DNA from: Hyphomicrobiales bacterium
Lineage (GTDB): Bacteria > Pseudomonadota > Alphaproteobacteria > Rhizobiales > Rhizobiaceae
Assembly: GCA_900472625.1 (NCBI GenBank)
Contig: UCIT01000007.1
Span: forward strand, 1-64,000
Length of the DNA: 64,000 nt
Direction: 5' to 3'
Of this stretch, positions 53,782-61,500 are shown in pieces. Within the stretch, counting starts at the first letter, position 1; each line of letters opens with the position of its first letter. A program made the translations under genes and the position numbers. The notes beneath the pieces are model-generated. The model searched no databases and was not told the origin of the DNA. It saw only the letters and a program-made list of their open reading frames with translations.

Positions 53782-54663
53782 TTGGACTGGGATGATGTGC
53801 GTATGTTCCTGGCCGTGGCGCGAACCGGGCAGATCCTTGCCGCCTCCAAACGGCTCGGCGTCAACCACGCGACGCTCAGCCGGAGGGTGACGACGCTCGA
53901 GGAACAGCTGAAGACGCGGCTGATGGTGCGGCGTACCAATGGCTGCGAACTGACCGAGGACGGCGAGATCTTTCTGCAAGCCGCGGAGCGCATGGAGACC
54001 GAGATGCTGCGGGCGCAGGCGAGCCTCGGCCATCTCGACAGCACGATTGCCGGCACCGTCAGGATCGGTGCGCCGGATGGTTTTGGCGTGTCGTTCCTGG
54101 CACCGCGGCTCGGCCGGCTGATCCAGCGGCATCCGGAGCTGAAGATCCAGCTGGTGCCGGTGCCGCGTTCCTTCTCGCTGTCGCAGCGCGAAGCAGACAT
54201 CGCCATTACCCTGGAGCGGCCGGAACAAGGGCGGCTCGTCTCCTCGAAGCTGACGGACTATACGCTGGGGCTCTACGCCTCGCAGGACTATCTGCGAGCG
54301 CATGGCACGCCCGCCGATATCGAGGCGCTCAAGGCGCATCCGAGGATCGGCTATGTGGAGGACCTGATCTTCACCGCATCGCTGAACTTCTCATCGTCGG
54401 TGATGCGCAGCTGGGATGCCTCCTTCGAGATCTCGACGGCGACCGGACAAACGGAGGCGGTGCGCTCCGGCGCCGGCATCGGCATCCTGCACGATTACAT
54501 CGCCCGGCAGTATCCTGAGCTGATCCGCATCCTGCCCGATGTCTCGATCCAGCGCGCCTATTGGACGACCTATCATGAGAGCACCCGCGACCTGGTGCGG
54601 GTGCGCACCGTGGTCGACTTCCTGCAGGAGCTTGTCGCCACCGACCGGCGGATGTTTCTCTGA
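53782..54663 (+). CDS. LysR family regulator divergent from mmsA
   Basis: A TTG at 53782 (MDWDDVRMFLAVARTGQ as translated) has GGAGG 5 nt upstream (53772-53776) and gives 293 residues. The alternative GTG at 53755 would put the palindrome inside the gene. The LysR helix-turn-helix is at about 5-55 ('FLAVARTGQILAASKRLGVNHATLSRRVTTLEEQLKTRL'). The LysR substrate domain follows, with 'ADIAITLERPEQGRLVSSKLTDYTLGLYASQDYL'. The divergent position suggests control of mmsA. The family reading 'DWDDVR.FLAVAR' is a typical start for this subgroup. Confidence 0.88.
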   Translation: MDWDDVRMFLAVARTGQILAASKRLGVNHATLSRRVTTLEEQLKTRLMVRRTNGCELTEDGEIFLQAAERMETEMLRAQASLGHLDSTIAGTVRIGAPDGFGVSFLAPRLGRLIQRHPELKIQLVPVPRSFSLSQREADIAITLERPEQGRLVSSKLTDYTLGLYASQDYLRAHGTPADIEALKAHPRIGYVEDLIFTASLNFSSSVMRSWDASFEISTATGQTEAVRSGAGIGILHDYIARQYPELIRILPDVSIQRAYWTTYHESTRDLVRVRTVVDFLQELVATDRRMFL

Positions 54664-54702
54664 TCCGTCAGGCGGTGGAAAGGTGGCTCGCCGGTCCGCC
54701 GA

Positions 54703-54861
54703 TCAGGCGTGCTTGGCCGGCTCGTCGTTTTCATCGGGATTGGGGTTCGGCGCCTCGTCCGGCAGGATGTCGGGCTCCGGTTCCTGGATCGGCGGCTGCG
54801 GCGCCCAGTCGGGGGCCGGCACCGGCGGCGTTGCCGGCAAGGGTTCGTTCGGCACGGACAT
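54703..54861 (-). CDS. small proline-rich acidic protein, 52 residues
   Basis: An ATG at 54861 preceded by a strong aaaggag ribosome site opens a 52-residue frame: 'MSVPNEPLPATPPVPAPDWA' then Pro/Glu/Asp-rich sequence ending 'PAKHA'. About a third of the residues are proline and the tail is acidic. No membrane helix or fold is expected; it is probably disordered. The good ribosome site and compact fit between the LysR and DUF4174 genes support it. Function is unknown. Confidence 0.6.
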   Translation of the reverse strand: MSVPNEPLPATPPVPAPDWAPQPPIQEPEPDILPDEAPNPNPDENDEPAKHA

Positions 54862-54899
54862 GATCCGCTCCTTTCGTCTGTTTGGTGATTGGTATCGGG

Positions 54900-55349
54900 T
54901 CAGCGCCCTGCGGCAGACTTTTCCGCCGCGCGCATCGGCATGGCATCGATGATGGCGAAGAGTTCGCCGGTGCTGATCGGTTGGCGGGTGGCGAGTTTCA
55001 CCGTGCCATCCTTGCCGACGAGAAAGGTTGAGAATTCCCCGGTGTGCGGGCGGTGGGCGCCATTGGCAGGATCCTGCGTCAGTGAACCGACATCAAGATC
55101 GCCGCCGGCGCCGAAGAGCGCGCGCACGCTCCCACCGACTACCTTCAAAACGACGATCTCGCGTTGTTCCAGGCCCGACCGATCGCCTAGCAGCAGGTTT
55201 TCCTGACGGGCCGCCTGGGCGTTGTCCTGGTCGGGAAAGATCAAGACGACGCGGTTTTTCCATTGGAACTGCGCCAGGCTCTGAACCGGCATCAAGGCGC
55301 CGTCCGTCCCGGTATCTCTGGCTGTATTTCGTGTATCGATATCCGACAT
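54900..55349 (-). CDS. DUF4174 domain protein
   Basis: The ATG at 55349 (MSDIDTRNTARD) with a gggag ribosome site gives 149 residues. It shows the DUF4174 pattern: 'FQWKNRVVLIFPDQDNAQAARQENLLLGDRSGLEQREIVVLKVVGG' and 'FSTFLVGKDGTVKLATRQPISTGELFAIIDAMPMR', a thioredoxin-like fold without the catalytic CxxC. Family members in other bacteria are exported; here no signal peptide is seen. Role unknown. Confidence 0.85.
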   Translation of the reverse strand: MSDIDTRNTARDTGTDGALMPVQSLAQFQWKNRVVLIFPDQDNAQAARQENLLLGDRSGLEQREIVVLKVVGGSVRALFGAGGDLDVGSLTQDPANGAHRPHTGEFSTFLVGKDGTVKLATRQPISTGELFAIIDAMPMRAAEKSAAGR

Positions 55350-55429
55350 GCTTGCTCTCCCGTCAGGAAAGCAAACGTGTGCGGCTCGCCGGTGTTCCAT
55401 CCTCGGGTCGGATAGCGGCAGCTAAACCT

Positions 55430-55888
55430 CTAATGGCGCCAGGACTTGTTCAGCTGCCAGAGGCCGCCGGCGAGCAGCAGGAGCAGCGGCAGGCTTCCGT
55501 AGGAGAGGTTGATGCCGGCGACAGCGACGGTCGCGTCGGACAGCTGTTCATCGGATGGGATGGCGTTCTGGACGATCAGGTAGATGGCGCGGGAAATGGC
55601 GACGATGGTGACGACCACGCCGGCGAGATCGATAAAGCGCATATGGTGGCGCATCGCATGGGCGAACATGCCGAAGAGCCCGGCCGCATAGGCGAGCGAC
55701 AGCAGATAGGCGGCGCCGCCGATCAGCTGGAAGTCGTAGAGAAAGACGTCGTCGGTGGCGCCCGACGTACTGATATCGAGGATCGGCAGCGCAAACGAAC
55801 ACATCGACAAGATGGCCAAGGCGCCACGCTCGAAGAGTTCGCCGCGATTGACCTGTCGGTCGCCAATCCGAAATTCCCGCTGTTCCAT
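55430..55888 (-). CDS. four-helix membrane protein of unknown function
   Basis: The 152-residue protein has four hydrophobic helices (about 23-42, 51-78, 86-108 and 120-144) with short loops, and a cytoplasmic-looking start 'MEQREFRIGDRQVNRGELFERG'. No characterised family was recognised. It lies 80 nt upstream of the DUF4174 gene on the same strand; a common transcript is possible. Confidence 0.65.
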   Translation of the reverse strand: MEQREFRIGDRQVNRGELFERGALAILSMCSFALPILDISTSGATDDVFLYDFQLIGGAAYLLSLAYAAGLFGMFAHAMRHHMRFIDLAGVVVTIVAISRAIYLIVQNAIPSDEQLSDATVAVAGINLSYGSLPLLLLLAGGLWQLNKSWRH

Positions 55889-56114
55889 GCTGTCCCCCTG
55901 GAAACAGGCCTACGTCCGCGCAACCTGGCGCGGTTTTTCGAGGGCAACATTCGCGCCCAGGCTGCTAACGCATCATATAAAGAGGGAAGGTAAAACTACC
56001 TCGGCTGTGCCGCTGCCCATCGGGTTTAATGGGTATGGTGAATGAGCGGTTAAGCGAAGGCGGGAAAGCGGCGGGACCGGCCGGGCGACAGACGGTCCCG
56101 CAGACAGGGCAAAC

Positions 56115-56360
56115 TTATTCCAGGCCGAGCGATGCCAAAGGCAGCTGCAGGGCGGCAGCGATGCGCTTGAGCTTGGCTGGATCCACGTCTTCGCCGCTCT
56201 CGACGTCCCGGATCTCCGCAACGAGCAGACCGCAGGTGACGGCGAGATCGTCGATGCTGTAGCCGATGGCTTCGCGGGCCGTTCTGACGACAGCAGCAAC
56301 GTTGACCGACGGGATCGGCTGGGCGTTGGATTTATCCAGATTGCTGAGCGAAATGGACAT
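56115..56360 (-). CDS. small helix-turn-helix (XRE-like) protein
   Basis: The 81-residue product contains an XRE-type helix-turn-helix ('VRTAREAIGYSIDDLAVTCGLLVAEIRDVESGEDVDPAKLKRIAAAL', about 26-73). It is small enough to be a stand-alone regulator, perhaps acting on its own promoter. An 8-bp inverted repeat (56407-56449) lies 47-89 nt upstream of its start. It is divergent from the universal stress protein gene. Confidence 0.75.
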   Translation of the reverse strand: MSISLSNLDKSNAQPIPSVNVAAVVRTAREAIGYSIDDLAVTCGLLVAEIRDVESGEDVDPAKLKRIAAALQLPLASLGLE

Positions 56361-56713
56361 ATACGTCTCCTTCTAAAATCACTCTGAATTAACCCCCGGC
56401 GGGAAAATGGCATTCTCGATCACATTTTGCAACGCAATATAAATGCCATGGCGGTTCACGATGTGATGGTGTTGATTAGCAAGATCTTTTGCACGTCGGG
56501 CTGTAACGCGAAACGCGGGAAATGGTTGCTGACCATTGAATAGCACGATTGAATTATCTTTACCAAGCGAGTCGTTCGGCTGAACCGCAGCGGCTCTGGC
56601 AGGCGCGGTTGCGGTTGTCACCTGCCCGAGAGAGGCGTAAAATTTGCACGCCGGCCCGAGATTGGGCGAGCGGCCACAGCGGCAATGCCAGCGCATTGCG
56701 GAAAAGGTCCGAG
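56361..56713. other. divergent promoter region, XRE-like gene and universal stress gene
   Basis: This 353-nt stretch carries an inverted repeat ATGGCATT (56407-56414)/AATGCCAT (56442-56449) and a TTGC-AAC-GCAA motif (56427-56437), both nearer the XRE-like gene. No gene and no convincing FixK/FNR box were seen. Confidence 0.5.
56407..56449. promoter_or_regulatory. inverted repeat upstream of the XRE-like gene
   Basis: ATGGCATT and AATGCCAT are perfect 8-bp arms 27 nt apart, 47-89 nt before the XRE-like start on the minus strand. An autoregulatory operator is possible. Confidence 0.35.
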
Positions 56714-57595
56714 ATGTTCAGCCAGGATCCGAGACCAGACGACCACCCGCAACCGACACAGGATCCGCTCCGCAGGCTGCACGCCGGAGCCGACGTTCTC
56801 GCCCTGCTGGCCGACCCGGCGACGGCGCCACTTTGCCTCGATATGGCCGAGGATGCGGCCCGGGCGGTGCACGGCTCCATGGCCGCCGCGCATATCGGCT
56901 CGGAGCCGCTGAGCCTGATCCTGTCGGCCGACGAGATCGATATGATACAGCTGCGCGACCACGCCCAGGGGCTGTCGCGACAGCGTTTCGACCAGGTGAA
57001 CCAGGCGTTCTCACGCTGGCGCCGGGGGCATCTCGACCGGCGTGCGGTGTTTCTGGACGATTGCCGCGGCGATGTCGAACGCTGCGTTGCGGCAGAATGC
57101 GTCGAAAGCCAGCTGGTCGTCGCCACGCGCCATGGCAGCATCGACGCACGGGACGCCTTCCGCAGCGTCATCTTCAACGCGCACAAGCTGGTGCTGGCCC
57201 CGCCAGCGCGCGGCTATCGCGGCGATCTTCTGCGCCACGTCGTGATCGGCTGGAAACCGCATAGTCACACCCGCAGCGCCGTGATCGCCGCCCGCCGCTG
57301 GCTCGACGCCGCCGACCGCGTCACCATGCTGTGCGTCAACGACACGCCGGAGCGCACCTACCAGCGCAGTGCCGGCGAGCTGCTGACGCGGCTGGAGCTG
57401 AAGGCCGACATCACCGCGATCCATTCCTCGACGCGATCGATCGGCGAGGCGATCGTCGATTTCGCCCGCACGGAAGAAGCGACCTGCCTGTTGATCGGCG
57501 CCTTCAAATACGGCTACCTGCTCGAGCTCCTGCTCGGCCGCATCACGCCCTACGTGCTGTCGCACGCGCCGATGCCGGTGATGATGCGGCATTGA
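56714..57595 (+). CDS. universal stress protein (UspA) family
   Basis: The ATG at 56714 has aaagg upstream and gives 293 residues. The C-terminal half (about 175-293) is a UspA domain: 'HVVIGWKPHSHTRSAVIAARRWLDAADRVTMLCVND', 'IVDFARTEEATCLLIGAFKYGYLLELLLGRITPYVLSHAPMPVMM'. The final G-x-G ATP loop is degenerate ('GAFKYG'). The first half looks like a diverged second Usp domain. Such proteins respond to stress or anaerobiosis; the trigger cannot be read from the upstream sequence. Confidence 0.85.
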   Translation: MFSQDPRPDDHPQPTQDPLRRLHAGADVLALLADPATAPLCLDMAEDAARAVHGSMAAAHIGSEPLSLILSADEIDMIQLRDHAQGLSRQRFDQVNQAFSRWRRGHLDRRAVFLDDCRGDVERCVAAECVESQLVVATRHGSIDARDAFRSVIFNAHKLVLAPPARGYRGDLLRHVVIGWKPHSHTRSAVIAARRWLDAADRVTMLCVNDTPERTYQRSAGELLTRLELKADITAIHSSTRSIGEAIVDFARTEEATCLLIGAFKYGYLLELLLGRITPYVLSHAPMPVMMRH

Positions 57596-57661
57596 GGGAC
57601 GCGGATTCGGCGAGCCCGTGAAAGACCCGACATGTCGTCAAAACATTGAAAAGTGGAAGAA

Positions 57662-57738
57662 TGGTACGGTTGGGGGGTCTCGAACCTCCGACCTCAGGTG
57701 CCACAAACCTGCGCTCTAACCAACTGAGCTACAACCGC
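57662..57738 (-). tRNA. tRNA-His (GTG)
   Basis: Read on the minus strand, 77 nt including encoded CCA fold into a full cloverleaf with anticodon loop TTGTGGC (anticodon GTG, His). The acceptor stem pairs GCGGTTG with CAACCGT, giving G1-U72, and the discriminator is A73. No encoded G-1 opposite C73 exists, which is the alphaproteobacterial exception. The T stem GGAGG/CCCCC has one A-C mismatch (51:63). Confidence 0.93.
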
Positions 57739-57816
57739 ACAAACGTCGCTTGGCGCGACGGGGCTCACATACGGGGACTTGAAAATTAATTCAAGCCCTA
57801 TCTCCCCTTTATATAC

Positions 57817-57847
57817 AAAAAGGCCGGGCATCGCGTCCAGCCTTTTT
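57817..57847 (-). terminator. rho-independent terminator of the phasin gene
   Basis: AAAAAGGC and GCCTTTTT-type arms with further GG/CC pairing form a hairpin about 20 nt after the phasin stop on the minus strand, followed by T residues. Confidence 0.8.
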
Positions 57848-57866
57848 GGTTTTCTTGCGTGGAGGA

Positions 57867-58310
57867 TCAGGCGGCCTTGAAGGAGGCCATGACCTTTTCG
57901 GCGGCGTCCCTGGAGGGCTTGGCCAGCTTTTCGGCAACCAGCTTGGAGGTTTCCTGCATGGCCTTTGCCTGCTCGATGGTCAGCTCCGTCTGCCTGCGCA
58001 GGAAGGAGGACTGCAGCTCGAAGAATTCGGCGACCGACTTGACCGACAGCAGCGCATCCATGTGGCTCAGCGAGTTCTCGGCGTTGGTGCGCAGCGCGCC
58101 GATCGCCTGATGGCCGATTTCGGCAGCGCCCGCCTGGGCGGTCTGCACGGTCGATTCGAGCGTCTTGCCGGCTTCCTCGCCAGCGGCCTTCATCTTGGCA
58201 TAGGCTTCGCGCGACTGCATCGAGCCCTTCTCCGCGAAATCGCGGAAGGAGTCAGCGAATTTCGAAGGATCAAAAGAGGAGATAGAAAATACGTCTTCCA
58301 TTTTCGCCAT
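57867..58310 (-). CDS. phasin family protein
   Basis: Phasins coat polyhydroxyalkanoate granules. The ATG at 58310 (MAKMEDVFSISSFDPSKFADS) has aaaggag upstream at 9-nt spacing and gives 147 residues. The sequence is almost wholly helical with the phasin pattern 'AGKTLESTVQTAQAGAAEIGHQAIGALRTNAENSLSHMDALLSVKSVAEFFELQSSFLRRQTELTIEQAKAMQETSKLVAEKLAKP'. Direct repeats over the promoter (58382-58412) suggest control by a PhaR-type repressor. Confidence 0.88.
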   Translation of the reverse strand: MAKMEDVFSISSFDPSKFADSFRDFAEKGSMQSREAYAKMKAAGEEAGKTLESTVQTAQAGAAEIGHQAIGALRTNAENSLSHMDALLSVKSVAEFFELQSSFLRRQTELTIEQAKAMQETSKLVAEKLAKPSRDAAEKVMASFKAA

Positions 58311-58364
58311 TTGTATAGGCTCCTTTTGTCTCGGCATCGTGATAGCCTCGTTCGTTAGACATGC

Positions 58365-58412
58365 ATTATATAGCCGAAATTATTGTGCACTGCAACATCA
58401 TTGTGCACCGCA
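58365..58412 (-). promoter_or_regulatory. phasin promoter with GTGCAC direct repeats
   Basis: On the minus strand a perfect -10 TATAAT (58365-58370) is preceded by two direct repeats, ATTGTGCACTGCA (58382-58394) and ATTGTGCACCGCA (58400-58412), 18 nt apart in phase. They overlap the expected -35 region. TGC/GCA-rich repeats are the known target type of PhaR/AniA, which represses phasin genes when granules are absent. Confidence 0.55.
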
Positions 58413-58477
58413 CGCGGCGTTAACCTTTTCGGCCAAAAGCCGGCGCCTGCGCTGGACCGGTTTGCGGCCAGTCGTTA

Positions 58478-58492
58478 TTAATAGACCGTTAA
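58478..58492 (+). promoter_or_regulatory. CtrA box upstream of the PdhS-like kinase
   Basis: TTAATAGACCGTTAA is an exact TTAA-N7-TTAA, the full CtrA recognition sequence, 33 nt before the start of the kinase gene. In Caulobacter and rhizobia CtrA sites in this position control cell-cycle genes. Confidence 0.6.
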
Positions 58493-58524
58493 TTAGACAA
58501 TGACCGAAGACCAAAGGTCCGATC

Positions 58525-61500
58525 ATGCCCGCAATACAGTACCCATTCATCGACATCGCCGTGCATCCCCGGGTTCGAGAACGTTTCTCGCAGGGCGAAG
58601 CGTTGGTACTGTTTTCGACCGACCTGTCCGGCGCGCTGTGGGCGAACGGGGCCGGAGCGGAGCTTTTCGGGCATTCGACGGTTTATGACCTGATCGATCA
58701 GGGCGTCAATCGCGCCGACATCACCTTCCGCCAGCTGACGGCGACGGCGCAGCAGCTGGCCATCATCGGCGACAGCAGGACCTTCATCATCCGCATACCG
58801 CAGGGGTTTCAGCGCGTTGCCGTGCAGGCTTCGGTGGAGCTGATCAGCGTTTCGCCGGGCGAACAGGCGATTCTTGTGTCGCTGCCGGCGCCAGCGCGGG
58901 CGCTTTCGGCCGAGCAATCGGCGGCGCAGATGCTGAAGGGGCTCGACGATCCCGATACGCACATGGCGGTCATTGGCGCCGACGGCGAGATCATCGCCGC
59001 CTCGCCGGGCTTTGCCTCGCTCGGCGTCACGCAGCCGACCGCCCGCTCGCTGGGCACGATGGCGGCCGCGCATCCGCACGGACTGGTGAAGCGCCCTGTC
59101 GCAACCGGCAAGGGTTACCTGCCTGCCGCCATCGGCCGAATCAGCAGCGATCCGGCGCTTTATCTGCTGTTCGCCGTCGAGACCGTGCTTGGCCGCCTCG
59201 ACCCGACGGATGCGCCCGACTTATCCACAAGCGCCGTTAACCATAGTGTCACCGCACCCGCCCAATTCGCCGATGCGATCGATGCGGTGGCCGGGATCGA
59301 AGACATCGACGAGGCGCCCGAAGAGACGGTTGCCGCCGACCTCGACGCCGCGGCGGACGCCGTCGCCGCGGAGCAGACCACCGACGCCGAGCCGGTGCTG
59401 GAGGCGGTCGAAGAAGTACCGGTGACGGAGACGACCGACGCCGGGGATGTGCGCGATGTTGGCGAAGACGTCGCGGCTTCTGTGCCTGATGAAATGACGA
59501 TCGAGGACGCGCCTGCGGCGATGATGGCCAGCGATGCCGATCTCCCGGAGGCAACGGTCGTTGCTGAGGACGAGGTCGCGGCGGAGCCTGATGGCGATGA
59601 AGCTGAGGCCGATGAGCCGGACGAGGCATTTCATCCCGAAGCACTGCCCGACGAAGATGACATCGCGGCCTTCGAGCCGAGCGAGATCAGCGAAGAGCCT
59701 CTGGTGGAGCCGGAAGCGTCAGCGGATCAGCAGCCGGAGACGGATGTGGTCGATACCGTGGCGACTGACGTTGCCGATATCGTAGAGACAACTGAAACGG
59801 CCGAGGCCCAGCCTGTCGCGACGAGCCCATCGGCTGCCGTCGCGAGCTTGATGGCAGCGCCGGCATCGGTCGAGACGGCCGGATTCGTGTTTAGGCCGAA
59901 CAGCCGGGCGACGCGGTTCGTCTGGAAGATCGATGCGCAGGGGCAGTTCAGCGAAGTCTCCGGCGAGTTCGCCGAGGCCGTCGGTCCGCATGCCGCCAAC
60001 ATCATCGGCGTTGCCTTCAGCGATATCGCGGCGCTGTTCAATCTCGACCCGGACGGCAAGATTTCCGAGGCGCTGGAACGGCGCGACACATGGTCGGGCA
60101 AGACCATCCACTGGCCGATCGAAGGCACCAGCCTTGCGGTGCCGGTCGATCTGGCGGCGCTGCCAACCTATACGAGAAGCCGCGAATTCGACGGTTTTCG
60201 CGGGTTCGGCGTGGTGCGCCTGTCGGATGCGGCGGAAGATCCGCTGGCGCTTGGGCTGACGTTTGGCCAGCAGCCGGACGGTGATGAGGCTGCGGCGATT
60301 GACGACGTCTCGGACGATCAGGCGGCCGAGGATGTTTCGGCGATCGTCGTGGAAGACGAGGCTACCGATCTTGAGCCTGTGGCCGATGAGCCGGTCGCGG
60401 AAGAGCAGCCGGACATCGTAGAGACGGCGGACGATGCTTCCGACATCGCAGATGAGCCCGTTGCAAGCGAAGAGCCTGACGTAGAAGCAACCGTCGCGCC
60501 GACCGAGACGACAGAAGAAGACGCGACGCCCGAGACCCCTGCACCTTCGCCCCGCGCCGAACCGCCGGCGCTGCGGATCGTCGAAACGCCGAACCGCCGC
60601 CTGACCGACAAGATCGTGCAGCTGCATGGCGTGGGCCCTGGACTGACAACGGCCGAGCAGGCGAATTTCCGCGAGATTGCCAAGCGGCTGGAGGCCTTCG
60701 GCGTGAGCGCGTCGGAGAGCGACGGCGACAAGGCGGCCTCCCCGGAGGAGAGCGGCAACGAGGCCGTTGAAGCGGCCAAGCCGACAGAGGCGGCCGATGA
60801 GCGGCCGGTGAAGGCCGACACCGAATTGCAAGCCGAGGAAGCGTCCGCACCGGAAGCTGATGAGGCCGAGGCCGCATCGGCTTTTGAAGCGGAGCCGGCA
60901 GCGACCGGCCTGCCCGCCCCTGTCGATCTCACCTCTGCCGACCCCACTCCTGCAGATAATGACAACGAGGACGTCACCGAAGGCCTCGAGGAAACCGTCA
61001 GCCAGATGGATATCCTGGCGAGCTTCGTGCCGCCGCGGGTGAAGATGACCGATGGCTTCTCGGCCGGGATGATCGACCAGCTGCCGGTGGCGGTGCTGAT
61101 CCATGCCGGCGACCAGCTGATGCATGCCAACCCGGAATTCATGCGGCTGACCGGCTACCGGTCGCTGCAGGATCTGGCGGATGTCGGCGGCATCGACGCG
61201 CTGCTGCAGCGCGGCGACCTCGAAGGCAATGACGGTCGCCACGACGGCATGATGCTTGTCACCATGGACGACGATCTCGTGCCGGTTTCGGCGCGGCTGC
61301 AGTCGATCCGCTGGGAAGACACGACGGCGCTGATGCTGGCGCTGATGCCTGTTGCCAACGAGCGTCCGACCGTCGTGCCTGAGGTGGTGCCAGGCGATAC
61401 ACGCGCCGCCGACCGGATGGTCGAGAAGGTTGCCAAGCTGCAGGTCGAGGTCGAGGAACTGCGCTCGATCTTGGAGACGGCGACCGACGGCGTGGTGGTG

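Noticed and set aside
53662..54339. Long upstream extension of mmsA to 54339
   Set aside because: The extra 226 codons are antisense to the LysR gene; the ATG at 53661 has a good ribosome site and gives the normal enzyme length.
56450..56500. FixK/FNR-type TTGAT-N4-ATCAA box upstream of the universal stress gene
   Set aside because: TTGAT occurs but the second half-site is AAGAT, not ATCAA.
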